NCBI GenBank assembly: GCA_013373545.1
Contig: JABXHQ010000025.1
Coordinates: forward strand, 1-64,000
Direction of reading: 5' to 3'
Origin: Gammaproteobacteria bacterium
GTDB lineage: Bacteria > Pseudomonadota > Gammaproteobacteria > Enterobacterales > Kangiellaceae
Length of the DNA: 64,000 bases
The notes under the pieces are model-generated. The model ran no database searches. It was not told where the DNA came from and was given only the letters and a program-made list of their open reading frames with translations. A program made the translations under genes and the position numbers. Shown here in pieces: positions 56,049-63,881 of this stretch (within the stretch, counting starts at the first letter, position 1; each line of letters begins with the position of its first letter).

Positions 56049-58454
56049 ATGCGAAGATTAAAAAAGTTTCTAACCATATTTCTGGCTACATTCTGTTTCG
56101 GGATGCTAACTGTTTATTTAGCACTACCCAGTATTTTATCGCGCTTGATTGAGTCTTCCCTTCCTAGCACGGTGGTGCTAGAGAGCATCGAAATAGAACG
56201 CTCTTTTAGTAATAGAATTTATATTGAGTCAATGGCTTTTGTCGATGATTTTGGTAATCGAGCGCAGATTCAACAGATAGCTATAGAATTAAGCTTTCTT
56301 CGAATGGCGATAGAGGATATAAAAATAGCTCGCGTCGAGCTTAATCTAATTGATTACAATAGCTTATCTAAACACCAATTTAACCAAGCTGATAACCCGC
56401 CTGAAACTCAGTCAAAATTAATTTCTTGGCCAATCGAAATTCAGCAAATAGTCATTGCAACAACGCTCGATGGTGCCGAGATTTCCTTGCAGGGCGATGC
56501 TAAATTTAGCTCGCACCATAACGCATTTAACTTTAATGTATTCCGCAATAAGTATGAGCTGGCTCAGGCTTCACTAACCAGTGCGAGCCTAGAACAATAT
56601 AATTTGGCATTATCGGCGCAAGACTTCCCAGTTGAGCTGCTGGAACCGCTAGCGATTAAATATCTAAATTTTGCTGAAGCGAAAGGGCAACTAAGTGTAA
56701 CTACACAGCAAAGTTTTACTGTAGAAGAGCTTTTGAACCACACTTTAAAGTTAGTTCCAATTGAGATCGTCGTTAAGAATTTAGTGCTAAAACATCCTAG
56801 CATCGGAAATATTACCTCTCCATCCGCCAACTTAACTTTAGCCAAGAATGATCTCGGGTTTAATGGCAAACTGGATACAAGCGGTTTATTAGTTATCAAT
56901 CACCATGGTATTGCTAACAAACCAATTGGATTTGAGTTACATAACCAAATTCAATTCATTGGATTGGAACAGATTAAACTTGCCGGCCAATTCACTCTTA
57001 AAGACCGCTTGAAAGGTCGCTTTCAAAGTCATTCAGATGAGAACTTCAAGCGCGTTGATTCAAGTATAGAATTTAGTGCCAGCAAGCTAGACCGGTCTGA
57101 TTTTGAACTTTCCAATGCACCGAGCTCTAGCTTAGAAGACTTTAGTGTAGAAAATCTTACCAGTCGCATCAATATTCAATCAGACTTAACCAATAATCAG
57201 CATAAGTTAAGTTTTGGCGAAACAAAAATCGCAAAAGCGACGGCTAAAATTGATGGCTACTTGCTTTCTTTAAGCCAGATTTTGCTAAGCAACAGTAAAA
57301 TATTAGATGCGAATTTTTCAACAAAACTAGAAGCTGGCAAAATCAAGGTTGGTAACCAAAGGTTTAACGCTCAATATTTAAGTAAACTAGTCGCACAATT
57401 ACGGTTAAATTCAACAATGCTGGTTATCGATGGCGGAACCGAGCTAATGTTTGAAAGTGAAACAAAATCAACTCAACTCTCGAGTAGCTCGAGATTTAAT
57501 TTTGAGTATTTTCTTGCGCAAGACACCTGGCAACTAATAAAGAAGGGTAAATTTACAGTTACCCGGTTAAAGCCTAGTTTAACCGCTTGGCTTGGACCTA
57601 CTACTATGAAACCTTATCAACTGAATAGTGACCTAGACGGCATCGTTAACATAGTCGTAAAGCAACAGCCAGACCGCGAATTCAAAATTAAAGGAAACGT
57701 TGTAAGCATCATTAGTGATGCTAGTATCACCGCCAGCCGTTTTTCCGATATTCGTCTAGAGGCTAACTGGCCAGAACTGCAACCTTGGTTTAACTTTGGC
57801 CTAAGCACACAATTCAAAGTTGATTATCTTGCGCAAGATCAGCAGGAGTATATTGCAAACGCTGACGTATTATTAATTCCTGATTTTAAGCTAAAAGGAG
57901 TTAATATTAAGGCAAAACTATTAGAAGGTGATGCCTCGGCTTCGACCCCTAACGAATACCTTGGTCTAGATGATTTATCAGGAAAGTTAATTCTAGATAA
58001 AGTTGATCTAGAAAAGGTTTTAACCATTGCAAATCTAACCGCTCTATCCGCCTCAGGTAAAGTTAGCGGAGAGTTGCCATTTAAAGTCGAGAATGGTTAT
58101 CCGAAATTCGAAGGTGGTCAGCTCACGTCTGAAAAAGGTAGAGTTAGTTATTTACCAGCAGGAAAGAAACTGGAGCTAACGACCGATAATGCAAAAGATA
58201 TTGCAAGTATTGCATTACAAAACTATCATTTTGACAAGATGCAATTAACTGTGAACGCAAACACACCCTGCACCTTCGATGTAAACATCCAATTGTCTGG
58301 ACGCAATCCCGACCTGGGCAAGAAGCAAAGTCAAAATTTTAATATTAATTATAGACCGAACTCTAATGTTAATTTGTTTTATCTTTTGATGTTAGGGGTT
58401 GAGAACATTAAAAACTTCGATAGCGAAAAGTTATATTCAGGTTGTGTTAATTAG
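56049..58454 (+). CDS. ydbH: AsmA-like intermembrane phospholipid transport protein YdbH
   Basis: A large periplasmic protein (801 residues) anchored in the inner membrane by an N-terminal helix (about 7-28, FLTIFLATFCFGMLTVYLAL) and otherwise beta-rich, as expected of the bridge-like AsmA family that includes TamB and YhdP. The C-terminal region contains SGELPFKVENGYPKFEGGQL and GRVSYLPAGKK, typical of YdbH/PF11739. The assignment is strongly supported by the next two genes, ynbE and ydbL, the same operon order as in E. coli. The start has no visible Shine-Dalgarno site and comes three bases after the purD terminator; a later Met at about 19 would cut the anchor. E. coli YdbH has 879 residues. 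Confidence 0.87.
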   Translation: MRRLKKFLTIFLATFCFGMLTVYLALPSILSRLIESSLPSTVVLESIEIERSFSNRIYIESMAFVDDFGNRAQIQQIAIELSFLRMAIEDIKIARVELNLIDYNSLSKHQFNQADNPPETQSKLISWPIEIQQIVIATTLDGAEISLQGDAKFSSHHNAFNFNVFRNKYELAQASLTSASLEQYNLALSAQDFPVELLEPLAIKYLNFAEAKGQLSVTTQQSFTVEELLNHTLKLVPIEIVVKNLVLKHPSIGNITSPSANLTLAKNDLGFNGKLDTSGLLVINHHGIANKPIGFELHNQIQFIGLEQIKLAGQFTLKDRLKGRFQSHSDENFKRVDSSIEFSASKLDRSDFELSNAPSSSLEDFSVENLTSRINIQSDLTNNQHKLSFGETKIAKATAKIDGYLLSLSQILLSNSKILDANFSTKLEAGKIKVGNQRFNAQYLSKLVAQLRLNSTMLVIDGGTELMFESETKSTQLSSSSRFNFEYFLAQDTWQLIKKGKFTVTRLKPSLTAWLGPTTMKPYQLNSDLDGIVNIVVKQQPDREFKIKGNVVSIISDASITASRFSDIRLEANWPELQPWFNFGLSTQFKVDYLAQDQQEYIANADVLLIPDFKLKGVNIKAKLLEGDASASTPNEYLGLDDLSGKLILDKVDLEKVLTIANLTALSASGKVSGELPFKVENGYPKFEGGQLTSEKGRVSYLPAGKKLELTTDNAKDIASIALQNYHFDKMQLTVNANTPCTFDVNIQLSGRNPDLGKKQSQNFNINYRPNSNVNLFYLLMLGVENIKNFDSEKLYSGCVN

Positions 58455-58499
58455 TGTCCATTAATCTATAGCTTATGTAGCTAAACCAAGGGAAATCGA

Positions 58500-58670
58500 A
58501 TGAAAAATCTATTACTCCCAATTCTTACTTTGCCTTTACTGGCTGCGTGCACCATAAAAGTCGAGCCAAGCGATAAACCCATTAATGTTAATTTAAATAT
58601 AACTCATGACATTCGAATTAAGATTCAGAATGAAGTTGAAGATGTGTTAAACGATGATGAATTATTCTAA
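58500..58670 (+). CDS. ynbE: YnbE-like outer-membrane lipoprotein
   Basis: A short gene of 56 codons between ydbH and ydbL. The translation begins MKNLLLPILTLPLLAACTIKV: a signal peptide with lipobox LAAC, giving a lipidated Cys17. The mature 40 residues contain PINVNLNITHDIRIKI, the alternating beta-strand pattern of YnbE, which pairs with YdbH at the outer membrane. AAGGGA precedes the ATG by seven bases. Nine bases separate it from ydbL. In E. coli YnbE has 61 residues. Confidence 0.88.
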   Translation: MKNLLLPILTLPLLAACTIKVEPSDKPINVNLNITHDIRIKIQNEVEDVLNDDELF

Positions 58671-58679
58671 GGAAGACTA

Positions 58680-59021
58680 ATGAAATTCATACCTAAGTCA
58701 TTATTCCCATTACTATTAATCATACTAGCGACTTTTTCGTCACTGTCACTATTAGCCGCCGATCTTGATTCTGCTAAAGCAGAGGGCTTGATTGGAGAAC
58801 TACCTAATGGATATTTGGGTATAGTAGTCGAGAACCCGGCTAACGATATTATTACTCTGGTTAAAGACGTAAATGAAAAAAGAAAGGCGAAATATTTAGA
58901 GATTGCGAAGAAGACCGATAGCACATTAGCAGAAGTCGAGCTAATCGCCGGTAAAGCAGCGTTTAAAAAAACCCAAAAAGGGCACTATATTTTAGTGGAT
59001 GGAAACTGGATAAAAAAATAA
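58680..59021 (+). CDS. ydbL: YdbL family periplasmic protein (DUF1318)
   Basis: A 113-residue exported protein with a signal peptide (about 1-27, ending LSLLAA) and the DUF1318 pattern: LDSAKAEGLIGELPNGYLGIV near the mature N terminus (cited as AKAEGLIGELPNGYLG), VNEKRKAKYLEIAKKT and GNWIKK at the end. AAGGA lies nine bases before the ATG. In E. coli YdbL modulates assembly of YnbE on YdbH. It converges with the GST-like gene. Confidence 0.9.
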   Translation: MKFIPKSLFPLLLIILATFSSLSLLAADLDSAKAEGLIGELPNGYLGIVVENPANDIITLVKDVNEKRKAKYLEIAKKTDSTLAEVELIAGKAAFKKTQKGHYILVDGNWIKK

Positions 59022-59027
59022 ACGCCT

Positions 59028-59050
59028 TCCCAGTGCTCTAGTCACTGGGA
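59028..59050. terminator. Convergent hairpin between ydbL and the GST-like gene
   Basis: TCCCAGTG-CTCTAGT-CACTGGGA is an 8-bp perfect inverted repeat starting six bases after the ydbL stop and overlapping the last codons of the opposite gene. T tracts on both sides are short, so it is a weak, possibly bidirectional terminator. Confidence 0.4.
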
Positions 59051-59634
59051 GCCGTTTCAATAATTGACGGACGATTACAGATCCTTTGATATCGCTTTGA
59101 TATCGGAGCTACATTGATATTTATCTCTGGATGGCGGAATTTTAAATAATCAATCAAGCAACACAAATTAATATCGATTAAACTGAAACCATCATCCAGA
59201 TGCTGACAACGATTGGCTAACTCGAGCATACCGCGATCAATTCCAGAAACGAATCTCTGCCACCAGAAATCTGACTTTAGCTGTTCGGCTTCGCGCATTT
59301 TTTCCTGCCTTAACGCCACACATAAATCTAATAGGCCAGAAATTAACGAATAGGTAGTTCGATATTGCCAATTCTCTTGTATCGGTTTATACAATCGGGC
59401 TTGATTAAACGACGCATCGAGGTATTGAGCAATCACTTCGCTGTCAAAAATTGCTCCGCAATCTTCAGTCATCAAACATGGTACTTTACCAAGAGGGTTA
59501 ACGTTTAAAAACTCAGGTTGATTATCAAAAGGATGAATAGCAACTTCGATACTTTCTGGATCGAGTCCAACTTCGCGCAATACAATCTGCGAGCTACGTG
59601 CATATGGAGAGGCCGTTGAATAAAATAGTTTCAT
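59038..59634 (-). CDS. Glutathione S-transferase-like protein
   Basis: A 198-residue protein with an N-terminal thioredoxin-like domain (MKLFYSTASPYARSSQIVLRE, cited as FYSTASPYARSSQIV; cis-Pro in LGKVPCL; the DSEVIAQYLD glutathione-contacting Ser) and a helical C-terminal domain. It resembles YfcG/YibF-type GSTs. Substrates are unknown. The gene follows the AAA ATPase by 14 bases on the same strand and probably shares its transcript. Confidence 0.88.
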   Translation of the reverse strand: MKLFYSTASPYARSSQIVLREVGLDPESIEVAIHPFDNQPEFLNVNPLGKVPCLMTEDCGAIFDSEVIAQYLDASFNQARLYKPIQENWQYRTTYSLISGLLDLCVALRQEKMREAEQLKSDFWWQRFVSGIDRGMLELANRCQHLDDGFSLIDINLCCLIDYLKFRHPEININVAPISKRYQRICNRPSIIETAPSD

Positions 59635-59648
59635 TATAATTTATGCCA

Positions 59649-61139
59649 TTAATTTGCTAAAACGGTGCGCTCTTGCGCCCACTGCCGCAATGCGGTTAAC
59701 TTCTCTGCCATAACAACCGAAAGCGGACGAGTGTTTCGGATCTCATCAATAATAATTTCTGTCGATAACACCGTATCTTGCCCATAGCAATGATACAAAG
59801 CAGAAACTACCGCTTGCTCTATCTCTGACCCAGTAAAACCTTCACTTTCTTTCGCTAACATTGAAAGATTGAAATTATCTTTATTTTGTTTTCGCTTAGT
59901 CAAATGAATGGCAAAAATTTCTTCCCGCGCTGACGAATCAGGCAGATCGACAAAAAATATTTCATCAAGTCGTCCTTTACGGATAAGTTCAGGGGGCAAT
60001 CTAGAAATATCATTCGCGGTTGAAACAACAAACACTGGCTTATCATTTTCAGCCATCCAAGTAAGTAGTGTGCCAAGAACTCGTTGTGAAGTACCCCCAT
60101 CATGATCTTGTGTTGATAGACCTTTTTCAATCTCATCAAACCATAAAACACAAGGAGCCATTAATTCGGCCATTTTTAAAGCTTCTCGTAAGTTACGCTC
60201 AGTCTCACCATGATACTTATTGTATAAAGTACCAAAATCTAAACGTAATAGCGGAACACTCCACATACCCGCAACGGCCTTCGCGGCAAGACTTTTACCA
60301 CCTCCTTGAACGCCAACTAGCATCAATCCCTTTGGAGGATCCAACTCAATCTCTACGCGCCGGTGAAACACGACTTCTCGTTGCTGCAACCAACGTTTGA
60401 GGTTATTAAGCCCACCAACTTCCGCAAACTTTGACGTTTCATATTCAAAACTTAGTACCCCATCCATGTTCAATAGCTCAAACTTTGCCTTATTGATGGC
60501 AGGGATTTCATCTTCAGTAATAGCCCCATCGTCGGTAATAACATTTCGCACCAGTCGCGTTGCATCCGATAACGTTAAGCCGTGTAAATTATTGATTAAT
60601 CGCTCTAGTGTTCGAGAGTCGGTACGGACCTTTTTACCATTTCGTTGCGCCCAAATCGTGGCTTCTCTGCGGATCATACGGTTAAGCTGATCTTTGCCTG
60701 GTAGCTCCAATTCAAACCGCGAGACAAAGCGTTTGATCTCCTCAGGAAGTTTCAATTGATGAGAGACCAAAACCAGAGTATGCCCATGTTCACTTTGGTT
60801 TAAGATAAATTCTTTTAGTAGACGAGTAATTGCAGGAGAATCTTCAACATAAGGATGAAAGTCACATAAAACATAAATAGAAGGGCGATGTGCAGCTAAA
60901 ATATGGCGCAACATTTCTTCGGGCTTGCTGGTTTCGGCAAGTGCATCAAACTCATCTAGAAGACCGGAACGTTTCAAGCCATCCACAATATCCCAAGTAA
61001 ACATTGGCTTATTTAAATCTCTGGCAATGTCCACCAGTAACTTTAGCACCCGGTTTTCTTCATGGCTTTCAATTCCAACGATCGGGTTTCGCGACTTTAT
61101 CAATAGCTCTAAGTCACGACGGTCACTAACACCACTCAT
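59649..61139 (-). CDS. Ycf46-like AAA+ ATPase
   Basis: A 496-residue ATPase of the FtsH/CDC48-like AAA group but without peptidase or membrane parts. The N-terminal ~240 residues form a second, divergent AAA-like region (LELLIKSRNPIVGIESHEE, cited as KSRNPIVGIESHEE, and VLCDFHPY in place of a Walker motif). The C-terminal AAA domain has VGVQGGGKSLAAKAVAG (Walker A), VLWFDEIEKGL (Walker B), VVSTANDISRLPPELIRKGRLDE (cited as ANDISRLPPELIRKGRLDE, sensor 1 and arginine finger). The layout and motifs match Ycf46, a protein of chloroplasts and cyanobacteria with a function in CO2 use reported for cyanobacteria only. SD AAGGA precedes the ATG. Confidence 0.85.
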   Translation of the reverse strand: MSGVSDRRDLELLIKSRNPIVGIESHEENRVLKLLVDIARDLNKPMFTWDIVDGLKRSGLLDEFDALAETSKPEEMLRHILAAHRPSIYVLCDFHPYVEDSPAITRLLKEFILNQSEHGHTLVLVSHQLKLPEEIKRFVSRFELELPGKDQLNRMIRREATIWAQRNGKKVRTDSRTLERLINNLHGLTLSDATRLVRNVITDDGAITEDEIPAINKAKFELLNMDGVLSFEYETSKFAEVGGLNNLKRWLQQREVVFHRRVEIELDPPKGLMLVGVQGGGKSLAAKAVAGMWSVPLLRLDFGTLYNKYHGETERNLREALKMAELMAPCVLWFDEIEKGLSTQDHDGGTSQRVLGTLLTWMAENDKPVFVVSTANDISRLPPELIRKGRLDEIFFVDLPDSSAREEIFAIHLTKRKQNKDNFNLSMLAKESEGFTGSEIEQAVVSALYHCYGQDTVLSTEIIIDEIRNTRPLSVVMAEKLTALRQWAQERTVLAN

Positions 61140-61260
61140 AAAAATAAGTTCCTTTGATGTATATCAGTTGTCTGAGTCATTGCACTCAACAAAGGGTTTC
61201 AATCTCTTCTGTATAAGTTAAACTAGCCAAATATCAAACAAAAATTATTGCATAAATCTG

Positions 61261-61899
61261 ATGCGAAGCCTTACATTTTTAGACAACCTTCTCAAGTCTG
61301 CCGATAATGCACTGCGCACTCTTGCTGGCGGTTACCCTACAACCGCCCGAGAAAACCCAGCGCAGCACCTCGAACCAACGCCATTGAGTGCTGAACAAAG
61401 CCGCCATGTAGCCGGCTTGATGCGCATCAATCATTGTGGCGAAGTTTGTGCTCAAGCTTTGTATCAAGGACAGGCCCTGACCGCCCGTCTTGATGGTGTT
61501 CGGCAACAAATGGAACAAGCGGCTGTAGAGGAGAACGATCACCTGCAATGGTGCGATCAACGACTGCGCGAACTTGGCGCTAAACCAAGTTTGTTTAGCC
61601 CCTTATGGTACGCAGGATCTTTTTCAATCGGTGCGTTGGCTGGCTTAGCTGGCGATAAATGGTCACTTGGCTTTGTCGCCGAAACCGAACATCAAGTTGT
61701 AGCACACCTTGAGCATCACCTTTCGCAGCTTCCTGCAGAAGATCGTGCTTCCGCAGCTATTTTGCAACAAATGCGTGAAGATGAATTACATCATGCCACC
61801 GCTGCGCTGGCAGCAGGTGGGGCGCAACTGCCGCAACCCGTGAAAAAGGCGATGCAGATTACCGCTAAATTTATGAAAACCATTGTCTACCGCATTTAA
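61261..61899 (+). CDS. coq7: 3-demethoxyubiquinol 3-hydroxylase Coq7
   Basis: A di-iron monooxygenase for the penultimate step of ubiquinone synthesis. The two-repeat ferritin-like pattern is visible: [19 protein letters not shown] and [12 protein letters not shown] in the first half, [16 protein letters not shown] and [12 protein letters not shown] in the second, carrying the Glu and His ligands. Length 212 is typical of the bacterial Coq7. It is divergent from the Ycf46-like gene and convergent, with four bases of overlap, with a small membrane-protein gene. Confidence 0.96.
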   Translation: MRSLTFLDNLLKSADNALRTLAGGYPTTARENPAQHLEPTPLSAEQSRHVAGLMRINHCGEVCAQALYQGQALTARLDGVRQQMEQAAVEENDHLQWCDQRLRELGAKPSLFSPLWYAGSFSIGALAGLAGDKWSLGFVAETEHQVVAHLEHHLSQLPAEDRASAAILQQMREDELHHATAALAAGGAQLPQPVKKAMQITAKFMKTIVYRI

Positions 61900-62072
61900 G
61901 CAGCCGAAGCATCGCTGGGTTCAACTTTTTGATGCGTCGATTGTCGCGGCGCATTTGCCAAAATTTTAATCGCTATTAATAAAATACCGATAAAAGAAGC
62001 CAGCGAACAAATTTCGAATGCCCAACTCGGAAAAACAATGATTGAGCCGAAAATTACTATTAAAAACGCCAT
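61896..62072 (-). CDS. Small membrane protein, unrecognised (58 residues)
   Basis: A short gene with a perfect AAGGAGG six bases before its ATG. Residues about 2-16 ([14 protein letters not shown]) and 20-39 ([20 protein letters not shown]) are hydrophobic and probably form two membrane segments, followed by a polar tail of about 18 residues. The stop overlaps that of coq7 on the other strand by a few bases. I know of no family for it. Convergence with coq7 and a strong ribosome site argue for a real gene, but a link to ubiquinone synthesis is only inference. Confidence 0.75.
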   Translation of the reverse strand: MAFLIVIFGSIIVFPSWAFEICSLASFIGILLIAIKILANAPRQSTHQKVEPSDASAA

Positions 62073-62113
62073 ACAACCTCCTTTATCGCTATCCTTTGGT
62101 ACCGCGAAATAAT

Positions 62114-62626
62114 CTAAGAGTCAGCCTCCTTCATCGGTAACAAGCGAACAAGTTGCTCGATTCTGGGCAAACGCTTATGTACAACTTGCGAGTCATAACC
62201 CTCGCAATCTTGGGTAATGGCTAAGCGCAAATATCCTTCGATTAAACGAAATACGCGATCCGTTACCCGCCTTTCAAAGTCGCGGAACTTTTCCTCTGAC
62301 GTATCTTTACGTAATACAAAACGCTGAGATACCAATTCTGCCATCGCCTCGGGAATCCACTCTAACGACAAGTGAACCAGTTGGCTGTATACCTCGTGTT
62401 CCGACTCGAAAGCTTGAACACGTTCAATTAGCGGCGCAATCACTCGCCTCAATTCGGTCTGCGCTTCTGCAAAACCATGTGCCGCTTCTTGTCTTCTTTT
62501 TGCTTCTTGAATCAAGGCGCGCAGTTTCTCGCTCGGAGTATCAGCACCTTCTATTTGAAGCGATGCCAAAAACTCTGCATCGTCGTGCGATACTCGAACA
62601 CTTAACGGTACGGTTCGACCCGTCAT
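62114..62626 (-). CDS. Ribbon-helix-helix-like putative regulator
   Basis: A 170-residue protein. Residues 1-45 fit a ribbon-helix-helix DNA-binding module: a beta strand (VPLSVRVS), helix A (HDDAEFLASLQI) and helix B (TPSEKLRALIQEAKRRQE). The rest is a helical domain (about 50-165) of unknown kind, rich in Glu, Arg and Leu. GGAG lies eight bases before the ATG. Its promoter (TTGACA with TACATT) is overlapped by a repeated ATACAAWTGT sequence, fitting autorepression. It is downstream of the osmC-like gene on the same strand and 41 bases before the small membrane gene. The assignment as a regulator rests on fold pattern and operator only. Confidence 0.7.
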   Translation of the reverse strand: MTGRTVPLSVRVSHDDAEFLASLQIEGADTPSEKLRALIQEAKRRQEAAHGFAEAQTELRRVIAPLIERVQAFESEHEVYSQLVHLSLEWIPEAMAELVSQRFVLRKDTSEEKFRDFERRVTDRVFRLIEGYLRLAITQDCEGYDSQVVHKRLPRIEQLVRLLPMKEADS

Positions 62627-62662
62627 AGTTTGACTCCAAATGTTTCATTGCATGCATGCTTA

Positions 62663-62684
62663 ATACAAATGTATACAATTGTAT
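62663..62684. promoter_or_regulatory. Tandem ATACAAWTGT repeat, candidate operator
   Basis: Two directly adjacent 10-bp units (62663-62672 and 62673-62682) form overlapping palindromes; the second, ATACAATTGTAT, is a perfect 12-bp palindrome. Tandem short repeats are the usual target of ribbon-helix-helix dimers, and these overlap the -10 region and spacer of the regulator's own promoter. Confidence 0.6.
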
Positions 62685-62696
62685 TCATTTTGTCAA
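62668..62696 (-). promoter_or_regulatory. Candidate promoter of the RHH-like gene
   Basis: On the minus strand a consensus TTGACA (plus 62691-62696), 17-base spacer and TACATT (plus 62668-62673). The predicted start is about 35 bases before the ATG. Confidence 0.6.
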
Positions 62697-62704
62697 CAAC
62701 TTCT

Positions 62705-63100
62705 CTACTCAACGATTTCAAAGCTATGTGTAACCGTTACACGGCCTTTTAGCATCAAAGAAACTGAGCAATATTTTTCCATTGAAAGCTCACAGGCGCG
62801 CGCCACTTGCTTCTCCGATAAAGCCTCACCGGAAACCAGATAGTGCGCGTGAATTTTCGTGAACACCTTCGGATCAGTCGTAGCTCGTTCCGCAGTAAGC
62901 ACACACTCACAATGTTCAACCGATTGCCGCGCCTTTTGCAATATCATCACGATATCGATTGAAGAGCAGCCGCCGACGGCCTGTAACACCAATTCCATGG
63001 GCGACATATGCTCACCATTACCACTGAGCATCATAGAGCGACCGGACTCAGTTGTTGATTCGAAGTTTAACCCGCCTTTCCAAATTACATTTGCTTTCAT
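62705..63100 (-). CDS. OsmC family protein (YhfA-like)
   Basis: A 131-residue thiol-active protein of the OsmC/Ohr fold. The conserved Cys pair is Cys45 (VGGCSSIDIV) and Cys111 (KYCSVSLML). This form is closest in pattern to E. coli YhfA, which likewise lies next to crp, divergently transcribed. The substrate is unknown; related enzymes reduce organic hydroperoxides. A TATAAT (plus 63159-63164) upstream may be its -10 box. The downstream gene on this strand is the RHH-like regulator, starting 79 bases after its stop. Confidence 0.9.
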   Translation of the reverse strand: MKANVIWKGGLNFESTTESGRSMMLSGNGEHMSPMELVLQAVGGCSSIDIVMILQKARQSVEHCECVLTAERATTDPKVFTKIHAHYLVSGEALSEKQVARACELSMEKYCSVSLMLKGRVTVTHSFEIVE

Positions 63101-63145
63101 AGTTTGCTTCCAATTCTTGAATGAATTAATTAACTAAATTGAGTA

Positions 63146-63200
63146 ACTAACTGATTTAATTATATCTACACCTGTAACATAACTTTATGCTACAGTTAGT
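63146..63200. promoter_or_regulatory. Nested palindromes between the osmC-like gene and crp
   Basis: An inner 24-bp palindrome CTGTAACATAACTTTATGCTACAG (63172-63195, here in parts: CTGTA, CATAA, centre CT, TTATG, TACAG; one mismatched pair) lies inside an 8-bp outer inverted repeat ACTAACTG (63146-63153) / CAGTTAGT (63193-63200). TATGCT at 63186-63191 may be the crp -10 box, and TATAAT on the other strand (63159-63164) that of the OsmC gene. It does not match the CRP consensus TGTGA-N6-TCACA. Confidence 0.55.
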
Positions 63201-63240
63201 CAATACGTTAAAACTACCGTCATAAAAAGACAGGCATCAT

Positions 63241-63876
63241 ATGTCATTACCTAGGTTTATTGCCAAAGATGAGACTATGGAGTGGTTCATTTCGCACTGC
63301 CATCGTCGTCGCTATCCGGCTAAAAGTACCATTATTTATCAAGGTGACAAGTCGGATTCGCTTTATTTTATCCTTGAAGGCTCGGTATCAGTCGTCATTG
63401 AAGATAATGATGGGCGTGAGTTAGTCCTTGCCTATCTAAATGCCGGAGACTTCTTTGGTGAGATGGGTTTGTTTGATGGCCAAGATATTCGCAGTGCTTG
63501 GGTCAAAGCTAAGGCCGAAAGCGAGATTGCTGAAATTGGCTACAATAAGTTTCAGCAATTAGTTGAGCAAAACCCCTCTATCTTAATGCGTCTATCAGGT
63601 CAAATGGCAATCCGTTTGCGCAACACCAGTCGCAAAGTTGGTGACTTAGCATTTATGGATGTCACTGGGCGGGTTGCGCGCGCGCTCTTGGACCTTTGTA
63701 AAGAGCCTGATGCCATGACGCATCCTGATGGCATGCAGATCAAAATTACTCGCCAAGAACTCGGTCGTATTGTTGGCTGCTCTCGTGAGATGGTAGGACG
63801 TGTGCTTAAGGTTCTAGAAGAGCAAGGTCATATTTCAGTTAAAGGCAAGACAATGGTGATTTTCGGAGCTCGTTAG
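63241..63876 (+). CDS. crp: cAMP receptor protein (CRP/Vfr)
   Basis: A global regulator with cAMP-binding (about 10-130) and DNA-binding domains. The cAMP pocket is clear: FFGEMGLF and [16 protein letters not shown]. The hinge helix contains [17 protein letters not shown], and the recognition helix [21 protein letters not shown] is nearly identical to that of E. coli CRP (cited as [12 protein letters not shown]). Length 211 equals E. coli (210). It is divergent from the OsmC-like gene. A hairpin spans the stop codon (63864-63881), but lacks a T tract. Confidence 0.98.
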   Translation: MSLPRFIAKDETMEWFISHCHRRRYPAKSTIIYQGDKSDSLYFILEGSVSVVIEDNDGRELVLAYLNAGDFFGEMGLFDGQDIRSAWVKAKAESEIAEIGYNKFQQLVEQNPSILMRLSGQMAIRLRNTSRKVGDLAFMDVTGRVARALLDLCKEPDAMTHPDGMQIKITRQELGRIVGCSREMVGRVLKVLEEQGHISVKGKTMVIFGAR

Positions 63877-63881
63877 CTCCG

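Noticed and set aside
63864-63881. Terminator spanning the crp stop codon
   Set aside because: The stem CGGAGCT/AGCTCCG is good but no T tract follows, so I do not call it a terminator.
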